Source: Polytrichum commune | Taxonomy: Eukaryota; Streptophyta; Polytrichopsida; Polytrichales; Polytrichaceae | NCBI GenBank assembly: GCA_950295325.1 | Contig: OX485806.1 | Coordinates: 19,842,001 to 19,906,000, forward strand | DNA length: 64,000 nucleotides | Reading direction: 5' to 3' | Shown here: one piece after another, positions 12,953-25,690 of the stretch | Position numbering within the stretch: position 1 is the first letter of the stretch | Layout: each line of letters starts with the position of its first letter | Notes under the pieces: generated by a model | Database searches by the model: none | What the model saw: only the letters and a program-made list of their open reading frames with translations | Told to the model about the DNA's origin: nothing | Translations under genes and position numbers: made by a program

Positions 12953-13920
12953 GTCAAACCCCCCCCCCCCTCTACTTGTATAGAGTAGAGCCTCCCTGAT
13001 TTGAGCGTCCAAATATCCCACTCTAGATACGACGAGTGCACACAAAACGGTTAACTCAATGGGCACCCAAAAGTGATCCCGGGTGGTGTGAAACATGACC
13101 TGTCCGCCCAATCTCTACAATCCATGTCAGCCCCACCACGCCACGGGAATTATTCCACTCCTACTCTAATGCACCAATCACCGTGCTCATTCACCGTTTC
13201 CCCTTTCCTTTCTTTCCCCTAACACACAGTTTGCTGCATAAATCTGACCAGTAGAAGTTGGAGAACACGAAAAGCCACCCACATACATTCAACTTTTCAC
13301 CCCCCCCCCCCCTTTCCCCTTACACGCCCTACGACGAATCACGGGCTGCCATGTGGCATCCGTCGAGACCCCCTAGGCCAAGTCCGCTTTTCCCTACCTT
13401 CCTCCCCAGAACTGCAAAGTGGGCTTCTATGCATGCCCCCCCACCCCCACCCCCTAACAATGAGTGCCCGAGCCGGTGTAAACCCCCCCCCCCCCCCCCC
13501 CCCCAAAAAACGGAGGGCCCGGCTAAATAGAAAACCGGATTGCGGAACGAACGGCCATCGATTCAAAGCCCTAGGTAGCGGGTCCACCAAAGGAAGGGGG
13601 GAAAAACATTTGGCTTTTGAGGGGAAAAGGGGCGTGTGTGTTTGTGTGTGTGTGCATGGGGTCACGCGGGCGGATTGGAGGGTAGGGCGACCGGGGATTG
13701 GCTTAGAGAAGGGAGGGGGGGGGGGCTCATAAAGGGGCCCATTCAAGGCGGCCTGCACTTTAACTATGAGTTAACCTTCCCCTTATTACACCTAGGGTCG
13801 CCCTTTATGGGGCTCCCCTTAGGGCGTGCCAGATGCTTCAATGCCCGTAGGCTGCTATTGTGTGCGCACACGTACACGGGACGGTGAAAATACATAGCAT
13901 GTGGCTATACACGGCTCCGG
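12953..13920. repeat. Low-complexity zone with several poly-C and poly-G tracts
   Basis: Homopolymer runs of C occur near 12960, 13300 and 13478-13504 (the longest), and a G run near 13709. A (GT)n stretch lies near 13628-13655. Proline-rich or glycine-rich open frames here come from these runs and are not genes. Confidence 0.6.
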
Positions 13921-15520
13921 GTTCATGGCGTCTATGGGCTCGTTCATCGTGAGTGAATGGAAGAGGAAGAGGAAGAGGGGGAGGGGGGGGAGGGGACTCT
14001 AGTAAGAACAAGCACCTTATAAGGTGAAGGGCCAATGCAATCCGATTGGAGTGTGTTCGCGTTACTTTTGGAGTCGGCTCGATTGTCGTAAAGTTATTAT
14101 TTCTATGGGTTATAATATAATTCACTATGTTTTCACCTTCGTGGTGGTTGAGTTTATGTTGACACCGCGGACGATTAGCCGCTATAGATGGCTTGGGGGT
14201 CTGTGGGGTACGTGGCATCTGTGTAAACTCGTTCATCGCATATGAAGTTGGTCTAGTAGAAACAAATCCCCAGCAAGGTTGAGGGCCGAATCACTATAAT
14301 CACTATATTGATTCAAGGTTTTTGGTGCCATTTCCAGATCTATAGATAGTTTTATGGAACTATGTTTTTGCATGCTTGGCAATGGATGGTTTACGAAGAC
14401 ACCACGAATCCTTGGTTGCTTCATTGCGTCTATGTAAACTCATCCATCGTGGGTGAAGGGGCTCTAGTAAAATCAAGCCCCCTGCAAGGTCAAGGGTCGA
14501 TTCCCTCCAACTGAATTCTATTGGATTGATTCAAGGTTTATGATGAAAAATTCAAAGTCAAACACTATAATGGGACACATTCCACTGCGTTTTCACCTTT
14601 GTAATAAAAAAGTTAATGTAGACACCACAAATCCCTAGCTACCGGACATGGCTTTAGGGGTTGTGGCATCTATGTAAACTCGTTCATCATGGGCGAACGG
14701 GCTCTAAAAATAAAACAAGTATGTTGTAAGGTTGAGGTCCATTTCATTTTGATTAGAGTCCACTAGACTTATTACATGTCTTTGATGTTGTTTTTAGAGG
14801 TCAACAAATTAAAGGTAGTCATTGTTGGGTTATAGAATAGCATGATGTGTTTTCACCTTTCTAACAAATGAGTCTACATTAAGATGGCTAATGAGAGGAT
14901 AGTGGATGATGAGCCACAAGAGCGGCAAGTCATCCACTTACTCGAGTTTTTTCCCTTTTTAAATAGTATCAAGGACAATCAATAAACTCATGGACATAAT
15001 GTGGGAATTTTGGAGATGTTGCGTATACATGAATGAAAGTTTGTGATGACTTCCCTTATGCTCTTACACGAGCTGACAATTATGTAGACATCACAAAGCC
15101 CTAGCCACTATCGAGATTTAGAATGTTAGCCACACAACTTGGAGTTTGTTATGTTGGGGTTTCTAATGTCATTTCCAAAGTCAAAGCATCTAGAATTAAC
15201 ATTTCATGTGCTATAATATGATTTGTTGAGTTCGCACTTTCCTAATTTATGTACACACCACAAATATATGGCCTTTTGGGATTTGTGGTGTCAACTTAAA
15301 ATCATCCGTTAGGAAGATAAAAACGTAACAAACTAAATTTATAGCCTTTCCACAAGTATTTCAAGACACTTTGACTATGGGAATAACATCAAAGATCCCA
15401 AATTAGTCTAGTGGGATACTATTAGAGTGATTGTGCCCTCAACTTGTAGGGGGCTTGTTTATACCAGAGCTCCTCATCCACAAGGATGAGTTTACAAAGC
15501 GTCATATACCCCAAGCATGT
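13921..15520. mobile_element. Cluster of foldback MITEs (CATCCACGATGGATGAG family)
   Basis: At least four partial or complete copies lie head to tail. Their inverted ends read GTGGYRTCTATGTAAACTC-like followed by RTTCATCRYGGG, or the reverse (GTTGAGTTTATGTTGACACC). They share an interior rich in AGGTTGAGGGCC-type sequence next to CTCTAGTAAAAACAAG. Ends are visible near 13925, 14180, 14210, 14410, 14640, 14690, 15270 and 15515. There is no coding capacity. Confidence 0.6.
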
Positions 15521-15610
15521 TACCAAACTAACCATGCCCTAGATGTCTTACTTTCGAATGGGCTCCAACAATTTTAGCTGAGGTGAAAGCGCATTCCTCT
15601 CCAATGGTCA
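15521..15610. other. Short spacer
   Basis: Spacer between two MITE families. Nothing further is seen. Confidence 0.4.
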
Positions 15611-16226
15611 TCTCAATTAGTGCATGTTACTATTCAAAGTTACGCAATGCTAAAACTATTTAATGGGAATGCAGTATCTTACCAAGCAAAGTCAATTATG
15701 TTCTATAATGTCCGAACAACCCTTACTTTGTGTTAGCAACATATAATGTTCAATTATTGAATAGGTGGATAGGTTGTATGTTCAATTTTTGTTAGTAAAA
15801 TTGAACTCTTGAGTAAGACGTTGTTGCACTACATATCTTTGAATACTAACACACACTAATTGGGATAATCAATGTAGTATACCACATATCTTTAGTTTCT
15901 TTGCATGATTCAACTCCACAAGTATTATACGAGACCCCAAATTATGTTCAGAGGACTTGGATTGGGATGAAAGAAGCACAAATTTACACTATATATAATT
16001 GTAATAGTGAACATATAGCTCCATAACATCTTCCTCCTACATACTAAAATGTAAACACACGACACTTGCCATTAGTATGTTCAATAATATGTTCGGTAGG
16101 TTGTTTGGATGTTGTAGAATATAAATGGCTTTTCTTGCTAAAATATTACATTCTCATGAAATAGTTATAACAACGCGTAACTTTAAATAATAACACACAA
16201 TAAATGGAATAATCAATGTAGTACTC
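15611..16226. mobile_element. Two CTACACTAA-family MITE copies
   Basis: One copy runs from CTCAATTAGTGCATGTTAC at 15611 to CACTAATTGGGATAATC near 15877. A second, more decayed one ends AATGGAATAATCAATGTAG near 16226. Both share a subterminal AGTTACGCAATG and an interior TTGTTTGGATGTTGTAGAA or its relatives. Non-autonomous; no protein. Confidence 0.6.
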
Positions 16227-18023
16227 AAATAAATTTACTATGTAGTAAGGTGATTTGCCCTACTTAGATTTTGTTCTTGAACATGACTCGTATGGCAACT
16301 ACATAGTACAATTGGGTGACCGTGTGAGTTTCCTTTAGGGTTCGGATCCAAGAAACTCAAGGTCCCAAACACTCCTTAATGAGCCGTATTTGGGGACTCT
16401 TAATGTGGGACCCAAACTCGAAGATTGAGTTGTCAAACTACGAGGGGTCTCTTCTTGACTAAGAATTGCCAAGATTTGGTGGGGAAGTGATGCCACATTA
16501 GCAACACTTTTGTTTTTTTCATACCTTCAACTCAAATCCTAGAGTAAGTTGCTTGGGTTCAAATTGCCTTTCTTCCTCAATAAGATCGCTCGAGTTTGAA
16601 TGTTCTTTGGTCTTGGATCCTAGTGTCACAAACACATCCTTGTTTAGGAGACAACATTATTTGTTGTGCATGTCACGTAACAAGGGTTTTTTCAATTGGT
16701 TATCTAACTCATGGTACGGTATTTATAGAGCATCGTTCATTGACATGGACTAGACACACACCTCTTTGAGTTGGACCCCCACCAACATTATCCAAGATGA
16801 AAGTGCAATCAATCGTATTATAACCAGTGGTTCGGTGAGCGGTGCCAATATGATCAACCGTGTTTTCCCTCGGCCCCATTCAAGAAGTCAATTTTCCGCC
16901 ATAGATGGATTCAAAACATCAAAGAAGAAAATTGTGGGACCTTGTGATGAAAAGAGCTAATTGGGCCGTAGTAGTGAGGGTAGGATGTGGATCACAACTA
17001 CCTTACTAGGCTAACTTTGGTCCAATCAAAATTGTGTGAGAGAAGAATCCTTGAGGTCCAAACATGTGTGTCAGTAATGAGGTCGTATATTGGTATCTTA
17101 CTTTCTTGGAGCAATAACCTTTAGACTTAGAACCTAGTCAAAACAACAATTACAAGGAACGAGGTGGACCCTTGAAAGACCCGAGGTAAGCTTAACTTTA
17201 AGTGGACACATTTCTCTCTCTACACCACTAAGTTTTCGTAAGATATGAAACACACAATTAGTGTGAGATGATTAGCAATTCCAAATTGTGCCCATTATGG
17301 CCACTTCCCTCATAATTTGTTGGAGTTTGAATGAATATGTGATTCTTTGCCAAAGTGAAGATTCTATGACTTGGTGGATGATCTTTTAGGTTTCTCAATC
17401 ATGTTGATTATTTTGTAGCCAAATGATTACCTTGTTGTCACTAATGTGACATGGTGTTAGATGATCTTAGAGTTCTATCAAATTATGTAGGTAATCCCGA
17501 AACATGCGTGACAAGAATTAGAGGGTCATTGAAGAAGAATACTTAGTTTCAAAGGTGAACATCTTGAGTGAGCACATGAAAACCTCCATGCGCCTATCTC
17601 CCCAAGGAAAACCCTAGGCTCCCACGCAATTGGTTGAAAATTACAAGTTCACATATAGACCCTCATTATAATTGGGTCCATTGTAGTGGTAGGGTGCACC
17701 AAAAATCAAGTGCTAAGAAACTTTACCAATCCTAGCACCATCTCAAGTTTGGATGACTTGGAGATTCCACGGGATTCAGGTCAAAGCCTTGGATCAAAAC
17801 CACCCTCCCCTTTGAATGCATATTTTTGTTGACAAATGTCATTCAAGCAATCATGCTCAATTTTATTTATTTATCACTATTTTTCAAGCAAAAAGTTGAA
17901 GCCACAAATAATCAACAATTCTTTTGGGACCTTGAATTTTTTTTTGAACTCCTTGACCAACCTTAAGCATGTCAAAGAACTTTTATGGGCCTCTCCATGC
18001 ACCAAAACATGTATGGGTTTCAC
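16227..18023. other. Gene-free interval with dispersed repeats
   Basis: A stretch at about 16440-16520 (GGGAAGTGATGCCACATTAG) recurs at about 32095-32120, and weakly near 9240-9300. Open frames at 16553, 16766 and 17836 are short and unrecognised. Confidence 0.45.
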
Positions 18024-18175
18024 ACCGTAGAGGGCTCTTTATTTTATCTTTATTTGTGCCGGCATATAGTTTCCACATAGGATACAAGTGGGTCTTAGTG
18101 AACGTGAGCATGACACATGGGAGATTTTGAGGGGGAACTAATAATCTTGTGTTGCAACAGAGAGCCCTCTACGGT
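18024..18175. mobile_element. 152-bp MITE with 15-bp perfect inverted ends
   Basis: ACCGTAGAGGGCTCT at 18024-18038 is exactly inverted at 18161-18175. The interior is about 120 bp of non-coding sequence. No clear target duplication flanks it. Confidence 0.65.
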
Positions 18176-21029
18176 ATCTCCACTTTTAATGAACTGTCTC
18201 ATAACCACTTTGTTATAATTTAACGTGTTCATCAAGTGCAATTTTAAAATTGGTCCAACACCTCATCGTAGTCAAAGGTCTTGGCTTAAATACACAACAT
18301 GCACACCCTTGGACGCAAACACCTACTCAATATACAACTCGACAATGTCACACATCATTGCATTCTTATTCTCTCCTTGACATATGACAATGTGCTCGAT
18401 AAAACTCAAAACCCATAAACAAAGAACTACTAGAGAGAGAAAAAAAGGAGAAAAACTTCGGTCTCTGGAGGAGACCGACGTGAATTAAGTGTCTGTTCGA
18501 TCCACCCCCAATCCGATGCCCACAGGACAAAGGTATGGAAGTAAAGATCTACTCCAACTCAAAGAACTACTAGCTCAAACTCGACACTCGGACTCGTAGA
18601 AAACGAGTCTACATAACATACACGTTGCTCAAATCCAATCCCACTTTCATCTGAAACCCCGAACCCCGCCTCACTTACCACCCAAATCTACCCACACTTT
18701 GCACCGGAGACACTCACATAACTTAAAATGCGTTACAGCCTCTATCGGAATAGGAAAAAAAGCACAAAAACACCAATAAAAATACCCTTCACTTGGATGA
18801 GCGGCCGATTATGGGTACGGGATTGGGAGGCATGCATATATACATATATATATATATATAGGGTGTGTGTGTGTGGGGGGGGGGGAGGGGTGTTGGTTAT
18901 ATCCTCCTCCTCCGGGGCCTTATTTTAGCTCCCGAATTGAAAAGTAGAGTAGTGAGCAGCCGGCTGCCGAGGTTTTTCTTAACATGGAAATATAAATTCC
19001 TCAGTAGCCCACAATAACTGGGGCTTAGGTCATCATCCCCCATGCACTCCCCTAGTGTTACCATGTTTCGCTCTCCTCACAACAACAAACAAAGCCGCAA
19101 ACAACCCAAACTTAGCCACTCTAGGGTACGTAACCTACCCAGTAGGGGCCTGGAAATGGAAATGCCGGTTTTTCCCGATACCTAGGGCATGATGGTATCC
19201 GACTTAACAACAACTACTTGGTTATTGTGGTGAGCCTCGACACTGCTGACTGACTGACTGACTGATGACTGACTGACTGAGGGCCCGGGTCCTTCATTTT
19301 TTAGTGCTTATTTCTTCATACTTTATATGCTTGGTAGCCTCGTTTCCTTGTTGAATATGTATACTTAAGTCCCCAACATGCAGCCAGTGATATCTGGCTC
19401 ACACAAGCCCCCACCGATCGATAAGCAAGTCATCTTGGGTGGGAAAACAGGAAAAAAACAAAACAAAAAAACAAAAAAAGAACAAAGGGAAAAAAACACA
19501 TGCTGCTGGCCATTTGCTGTCTCAACTAGACATCACGTAGGTTGTGGGTCTTAAATGGTTACTTTCTCAAACTAGCCCACTTCTCTTATGACATGAACCA
19601 ATGAATGGGGAGAACCGAGAGTTAGTTAGTTAGTTCGTCTTTTTTTTCTTTTTTTTTCTTTTTTGGGGGGTGGGGGGAGCACAAATTCAATTGTAAAAGA
19701 GTGACAAAAAACAACCAAAACACGGGCAGACCAACACGACCCGAGTGGAGATCAAGAAATGATTCCCATATGTGGCCTAAACTTCCGGTTGGAGTTCAAG
19801 AGCTCAAGAAAAATTGCCAATTATTTTTTAGGAAACGATATAATGTACATTGATTTAATAAAGGAAAATTGAAAGATCACAACATGTAACCGATTAGTTT
19901 TGGAAACACTTGGATATTGATAGATTATGCTTGAATATCTCCCCTGACGTTGATGTGAAACATACAATTAGTACAAGATGGTTAGCATATCCAAATCAAG
20001 GTTATAACCACTTTTCTCATGATTTTTGAGCTCATGTGACTATCAAAGTGAAGATGGTGCTCGTTAAACGATCATATAGGTCGCTCCCGATTACGTTGAC
20101 TATTGAAGAGCTTAGAATGGTTCTCGTAGTTTTGTGCACGTAGTCCACCTCTTTTGAACACATGTCATTTGGTATTTGTTCTTGGAGGCACACCTCGAGT
20201 ACAAGTATGTGATCAAGATAAGTAATTGTTTTAGGCTTGTCTACTATACATATACATATGATTAAGTGTGGGCCAAATTATATAACATCAACCCGGCCAA
20301 GGCTTGACAACCACCTCTTTTATATGGGCCCCACCACTAATATCCAAGGCGCAAACACAATCCAATTTATAGTAGCATGTAGGTTTCCTTTGTTACATGA
20401 AATGACCCAAGGATTAGCATCATATGACCTCAATTAGTGCAGAGGAATCTACTTGAGACGAATTAACTATGAATCTACGAGAGTCGTGTTTTTTAACTAG
20501 ACCCCCTTTACCTCTATAATAGTAGTGGAGGCTCAATTGAAAGAGGTGGGCGTTTAACCTTGGCCTCATTGACCATGACTACCATGAACATTAGACTAAT
20601 TATCGTGGGCCACGTTATTTTCTCAAGTGATGCAATTTCTTAGTAATGGTTGTAATTGTGGGCCATTGACATTGTCTATGTTGAATGTAGATCAATGTGG
20701 ATCAATACTATTGTGACATAAATATTATTTTCTTACTATCATAAAAGGTTTTAAAGTAATTTGTAAGAATGCAACAAGTCAAATGTAAGGAGTTTGAAAA
20801 CTATTAAGGTGGTGTAAAGACTCCATGGGTGAGGTGAATTCTCAAAAGTGTAAACTTGGTTTCATGATTTTAGCAATAGGTTCTACCAATTTCATTGGAA
20901 TCATGAACCAAGTTCATTGTATAAACAACCGATTTAACTTTAACTTTCAACCAATTCCTCTACATGTTGTGCACAATTTCATGATTTGGTACCCATATTC
21001 ATAAGTTCACACTTAAGTGCTCCCCATGA
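18176..21029. other. Gene-free interval with microsatellites
   Basis: An 8-bp hairpin (TCGGTCTC, 18458-18478) and (TA)n/(GT)n/G-run at 18838-18890 are seen. A CTGA tetranucleotide repeat lies at 19246-19280, and T-, A- and G-rich simple sequence near 19450-19680. A dispersed repeat copy sits near 20150-20250. No gene is recognised. Confidence 0.5.
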
Positions 21030-21251
21030 CTACACTAAACATTGTATTCAATGCCACTTACCATTTGGAATTATGTAATGTTGTAATTAAATATTGTATA
21101 TCTCAATTTTTGTCAACAATGATCAAATTGGATGTTTGGGCATCATAACACATTACCATCTTTACTTGGTAAAAAACACATAGTTAGTGAAAAGACATAG
21201 CATTGTGCAACTCCAAATAGTAAGTAACACTAAATTTCATATTTAGTGTAG
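21030..21251. mobile_element. CTACACTAA-family MITE
   Basis: CTACACTAAACATTGTATTC at the left end is inverted at the right end (ATATTTAGTGTAG). Subterminal blocks ACTTACCATTTGGAATTATG and CAACTCCAAATAGTAAGT are also inverted. The interior TTTGGGCATCATAACACATT and TTTACTTGGTAAAA are shared with the copies at 28.3 and 48.6 kb. Confidence 0.7.
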
Positions 21252-23319
21252 CTCTACCAAATTTTTGTTTGACCTCTCTTATCCAGCCTTGGATCATGTT
21301 TGCAGTGATTGCTTCCAGCCCCGAGGCAGTATAAAGAAAGACCAAAGAAAAATCGACATCAAAGGCTAGAGGCTTCCATGTCAACACAAAACAAAGAGGA
21401 GCCAATGAACAAGAAGAAGACAATGGATGCGAAACGAGGAGGCGAGAAGTTGAGAATACAAAAACCACACAGTGTGAAAATATTTATGAAATTGGTTTGG
21501 AAGATTTTTATCTTGGAGGATGAGAAGTATGTTTGTATATGCTAATTCTCTTTCTCCGAGGTCTAGCCATGACCCTAGGACCACAACACCGTAACTCCAG
21601 CCCATGCTTTCATTCCCCACACACATTTTGCCTCGAGTTAGCCCAACATGCCCCTATTTTACATTCTAGAAATCGTGAATGTATGTCGTTATTCCTACTT
21701 GTGGAAGGGACCGTATTAGGATAACGTAACCACAAACATGTGCATGGTAGGGTTTCAATAGATTTCCTTCACCTCCATAAGATTAGTAGGGGCCGGCTCA
21801 AAGAGCAAGACATCTTGCCATGATCCTAAGCCCACAACACTATAACTCAATGCATGGCATCTAACCCCCCCCCCCCCCACACACACACACACTTTGCCTC
21901 GAGTCACCCTAGCATGTCCATATTTAATAGATCTTTGCTTTTAAGTCCTAATGCCTATGTTGTACACCTTTGCGAGGATTTCTCTTCACAACACTTACCG
22001 AGGGGAGCAATGACAACCTACTTAAAAGTTGTTCAATAATCCCAATTTAATTTAGACTAGTTTGAGTTTACTAACCCTAATCCAAAGGTCAAGCAATAGT
22101 AAACAACCCCCTTAGCTCCACATGATAATCAATGGGTTTACCATCCCTCCTCGATATGTATTGTGAACCTTTACCATGTTTGGAAAAGAACCCAATTGGG
22201 ATGACTTAACCATGAATCCATGGAGCACGTTTCTACAAAACCCCCTTCATCTCTCTAAAATTGACAGGGCCATGCACGGGTTAGTTTCACAACACCTACT
22301 GAAGAGGAGGACATATCAAAGGAGGGGAGGATGAAAACCCATTACTTTAATTGTAGAGCCAGCTTTTCCTATTTATAGCTAACTAAACTCCTAAATCAAG
22401 GTCTAAGACCCTGATCTAGTCTAGTGAACTGAAATTGGGGTGAATCACCAACCAACTTACAGGGGGGTCAACTTTTACTATCACCCCTAGTAGGTGTTAG
22501 CAAACTAGACCAACCCCGCCTTGGGACCACCATGCTATAACTTAACCCTTAAAGACCTAAACAATATCTTCCCAAAATCTTCTAAACTGATTCAATCTAG
22601 TTCAAAGTTTTATCGAAGGAAATTAACACGTCTTTTGATAGATGTATCCACATGAATGATAAGTTTATAAAGTTAAGATTGTTCACACATGAAATTTTCA
22701 ACCATCCACGTGTCCATAATCATAAAATTGTAACATAAACACGTGTGTTGATATTGTCGAGTAGCGGTAACTGCCCATGCCCTTTAGGAGTTAAACTTAA
22801 CCCTATTTCCATTCCCCACCCGCATGGTTTGTCTCGAGTCTGGATCCTAGCCGCAGGTCCTTTATGCATTTATGCATTTATTTTATTCTCGTTTCTTTGG
22901 TTTGTTTTCTTTTCTTTTCTTTTCTTTTCTTTTTCCTTTCTGTCCTATGTATTTCAACATCACATGATCATGTGACTGAGAATACTACAACTCCTTAACT
23001 GTCGCACTGGACCTTTTTCTGGAATTGTTGTCCCTCCAATTCATGGCGAACAGTTGTCACCTTTAGTTCTCGGATCCGACTTACAATACCGAGGAGGAGG
23101 AGGAGCGTTCACTTAGTAGCGGGCTCTCAATGGTGATGACTTGAAGTTGTCGTGCACCCCGTTTTTATTGTGTTATTGTTTTAGTGTTTTTTTTATTCAT
23201 AAAGACTTTTTTCAATGGTGGAGGTGGCACCGGCCGGCCGGCCCACCCCAATGCCTTTGGGTACATGTTCCCAACACCTATCATCGGGGGAAGGTGAAAA
23301 TGAACTGAAATGAAATATG
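21252..23319. repeat. Gene-free interval with a repeated motif
   Basis: A motif built around CCACAACAC..TAACTC, ATTCCCCAC and TTTGCCTCGAGT recurs near 21575-21650, 21830-21910 and 22765-22840. A 15-base C run lies near 21867-21881 and a (TTTTC)n run at about 22904-22933. No gene is recognised. Confidence 0.45.
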
Positions 23320-23640
23320 GGTTTTAAAGTCCGGGAAGCCAAGAAGGCTCGTGGAACTGAAAGTACATCGAGATGGTTTCAAACGGGCTGATTTTCTAGA
23401 GTGGTGGAGTGCGGTAGCCTCTGTGAGATTAGGGGTTGATGTCAACTTGGTGGTCCAATTGAAAGAAAGGTTCGAGGCCTCCCTAGAACTGCATTCTCAA
23501 GTAGTGATGGAAACTCGTTTCTAATGGGGTTATATAAGGGACATTCCAAACAAAATGTGCCTCATTCTCAACTGCGTTATAGGAGCAAAAGTGGTAGAAA
23601 CGATTCTATGTAGAGATAGGGATGGTCATCCATCGTCTGA
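23320..23640 (+). pseudogene. Unidentified gene fragment, copy 1
   Basis: One frame reads VELKVHRDGFKRADFLEWW and then SAVASVRLGVDVNLVVQLKE, ending at a stop near 23525. It looks protein-coding but is not recognised. A shorter diverged copy lies at about 29938-30140, aligned along GGAAGCCAA, GGAACTGAAAG and GGAGTGC..GCCTC. Such paired fragments fit a sequence carried by a transposon, or a decayed repeated gene. Confidence 0.4.
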
Positions 23641-24999
23641 TTTCAATGGCTTGAGGTGCGGTAAGCAACAACGATCTTGTGCAAAAATGGTGCTTCTTAA
23701 GGGTGGCCAGGGATTGTTATTTGTTAACATTTGAATTGGGTTCACATATCTCAAAATAGTAGATTGAATTAACATGTATTATAGGAATCAACAATTAACC
23801 TATAGGGACAAACTTTGTACTGCACCCCCGAGGATAAATTTTGTAAAACAAAATCCAAACCCTTCTACTCAGTCACTCACTCACTGTGTGTGAATTAGGT
23901 GGCATAAAATTGTTTTTTAAATTGTTGAACATGTGATATGAAATGGTATGAACAATCCTCCCTACCGTGCGCATGACTGTGGAAATGATAATTGCTAGGC
24001 TCCCTATGTGAGTGTCCTTAAGTTTCATGGTAAGGCATACGGACCTCGTGGACTAATATATGCATGCCTATAACAAACACTTCCAACTTTGTACACATTA
24101 TTGGCTATTGGATGAGATAATAAATTGTTTCGACTAGTATTCAAATATGAATCACAAAGAATTTCATTTCAAGTGTTAAAAACCGGAGTTCATATGCAAA
24201 ATTTATAAGAGTAAAGATCAAGGTGATTCTTCTTCTTTATCATTTTTAAAGAATCACGTAGGCCCTCTAATAAAATGTGTAACCACTAAATGTTGTCTGC
24301 ATTTTGAGCACAAAGTTCAATCTCATCAACATCACGTGTGTTTTGTGTAAACATTCTTAACTACAAGTCTTTTTGTAAACCACTCAAATACAAGTTTTTT
24401 CATAAGACTAGTGTTCATTAAGGCCGGCATGCCTTAGGTAACCCCCAAGGGTCAAGACACCCAAGCAGGGTTACTTGGGATCAACCATTTTGGCACCTTC
24501 CCTTCGAACCCTTTGAACATAAATATCAATGGCCCGAATTAAGGGCGGGGAAAGGGAGGAGCTTTGTTAAAGGGAAGTCAATCCCACAAGCCACCTCATG
24601 CGCCAAATGGTCACGCAATCAATCTTGAATGGAAACTTATTACTTAGTGTTTTATGATAAGGCTCTTAGCTATGTATGTGCACCCAAAAAATAAGTGTCA
24701 CAATAAGATTGGATTGTTTAATCAAAACAAATAGTTTTGATGCTATTGGGATTTATATTATTTAAGAAAGAGGGGGGGGGGGGGCAAAAGCAAGTTCCAC
24801 AAAATGACATGTTAGATATCCATAATCACCAAAAACATTTATTAAGGATAAAAAGAGAAAATAACCATAGTTTAGAATACTTCATTCTAGGTAACATTTC
24901 TAAGGCTTTTAACATGCACATAGAGCGGGACTCTCAAGGTCTAGCAGAGGACGCACTCTAATACTTTGTGCCGACTGGCCATTCTTGCGGTTGCAACCA
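23641..24999. other. Gene-free interval
   Basis: No recognisable gene. A G run of 12-14 bases lies at about 24769-24784. The rest is AT-rich and unannotatable by eye. Confidence 0.45.
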
Positions 25000-25690
25000 T
25001 CTACTTCACCATCGGCAACGGATGTTGCCAAGCCACCCACAACAAAGGCACCATGGGTTGAAGATAGGCGAGTAACAAACCGTCAATGCAAAGCACCAAC
25101 ATTTCAAATGACTGCAATGCTTGCATTGAGCCCCTCCGCCACTCCTTTGAGCATGTCCTCCTCCAACTAGCGTGCTTGAAGATCCCTTGCCTTCCCATCC
25201 CATCCGCCCACACATTCTTTGTGAATAACTCTATTGATTGCTTCCTCCTCATCCCCATGCTCAAATGCAATTTGTTGGGACTTTAAGTACCTCATGTTTG
25301 TGACCCTCGACATGGTATCAAAGAAAACATCATAGATGTCTTTTATGTCAATGTCATGTGGATTCATCGTGATCTACCATATTGAAGTTGCCCTCCGAAC
25401 ATCCATACCCATTGATCTCAATGGAATAAACCATGTCGGATTGGTCACTCTTGCATATGTGAAAGAGTGTGCTAGGAAAAGTAACACCCAAGTGCTTCCT
25501 CGTCCTAAAACATGCCCATTGGCGAGTCCCCCACTTATAGCACAAAACCAAATCTTATATATTAACATGATTGGGAGGGCATGCAAACACTCGTTGAATA
25601 AAACACATTTGAGGAGTTGAAGATGGTCCATCCAAGCATTAAATCTCACATAATACACTGATATTGATGCATTGTACCGTGAATACACTA
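25000..25690 (-). pseudogene. Coding-like decayed segment, unidentified
   Basis: On the - strand several open stretches in different frames follow each other. They include KSQQIAFEHGDEEEAINRVI and LEEDMLKGVAEGLNASIAVI, with frameshifts between. The amino-acid make-up looks like former coding sequence, but no family is recognised. It may be part of a transposable element. Confidence 0.3.

Noticed and set aside
13258-13758. Overlapping Pro-rich and Gly-rich ORFs on both strands
   Set aside because: They arise from poly-C and poly-G runs and have no protein features.
25300-25330. LTR primer-binding-site-like TGGTATCAAAG
   Set aside because: No flanking long terminal repeats were found and the match to the initiator-tRNA site is incomplete.
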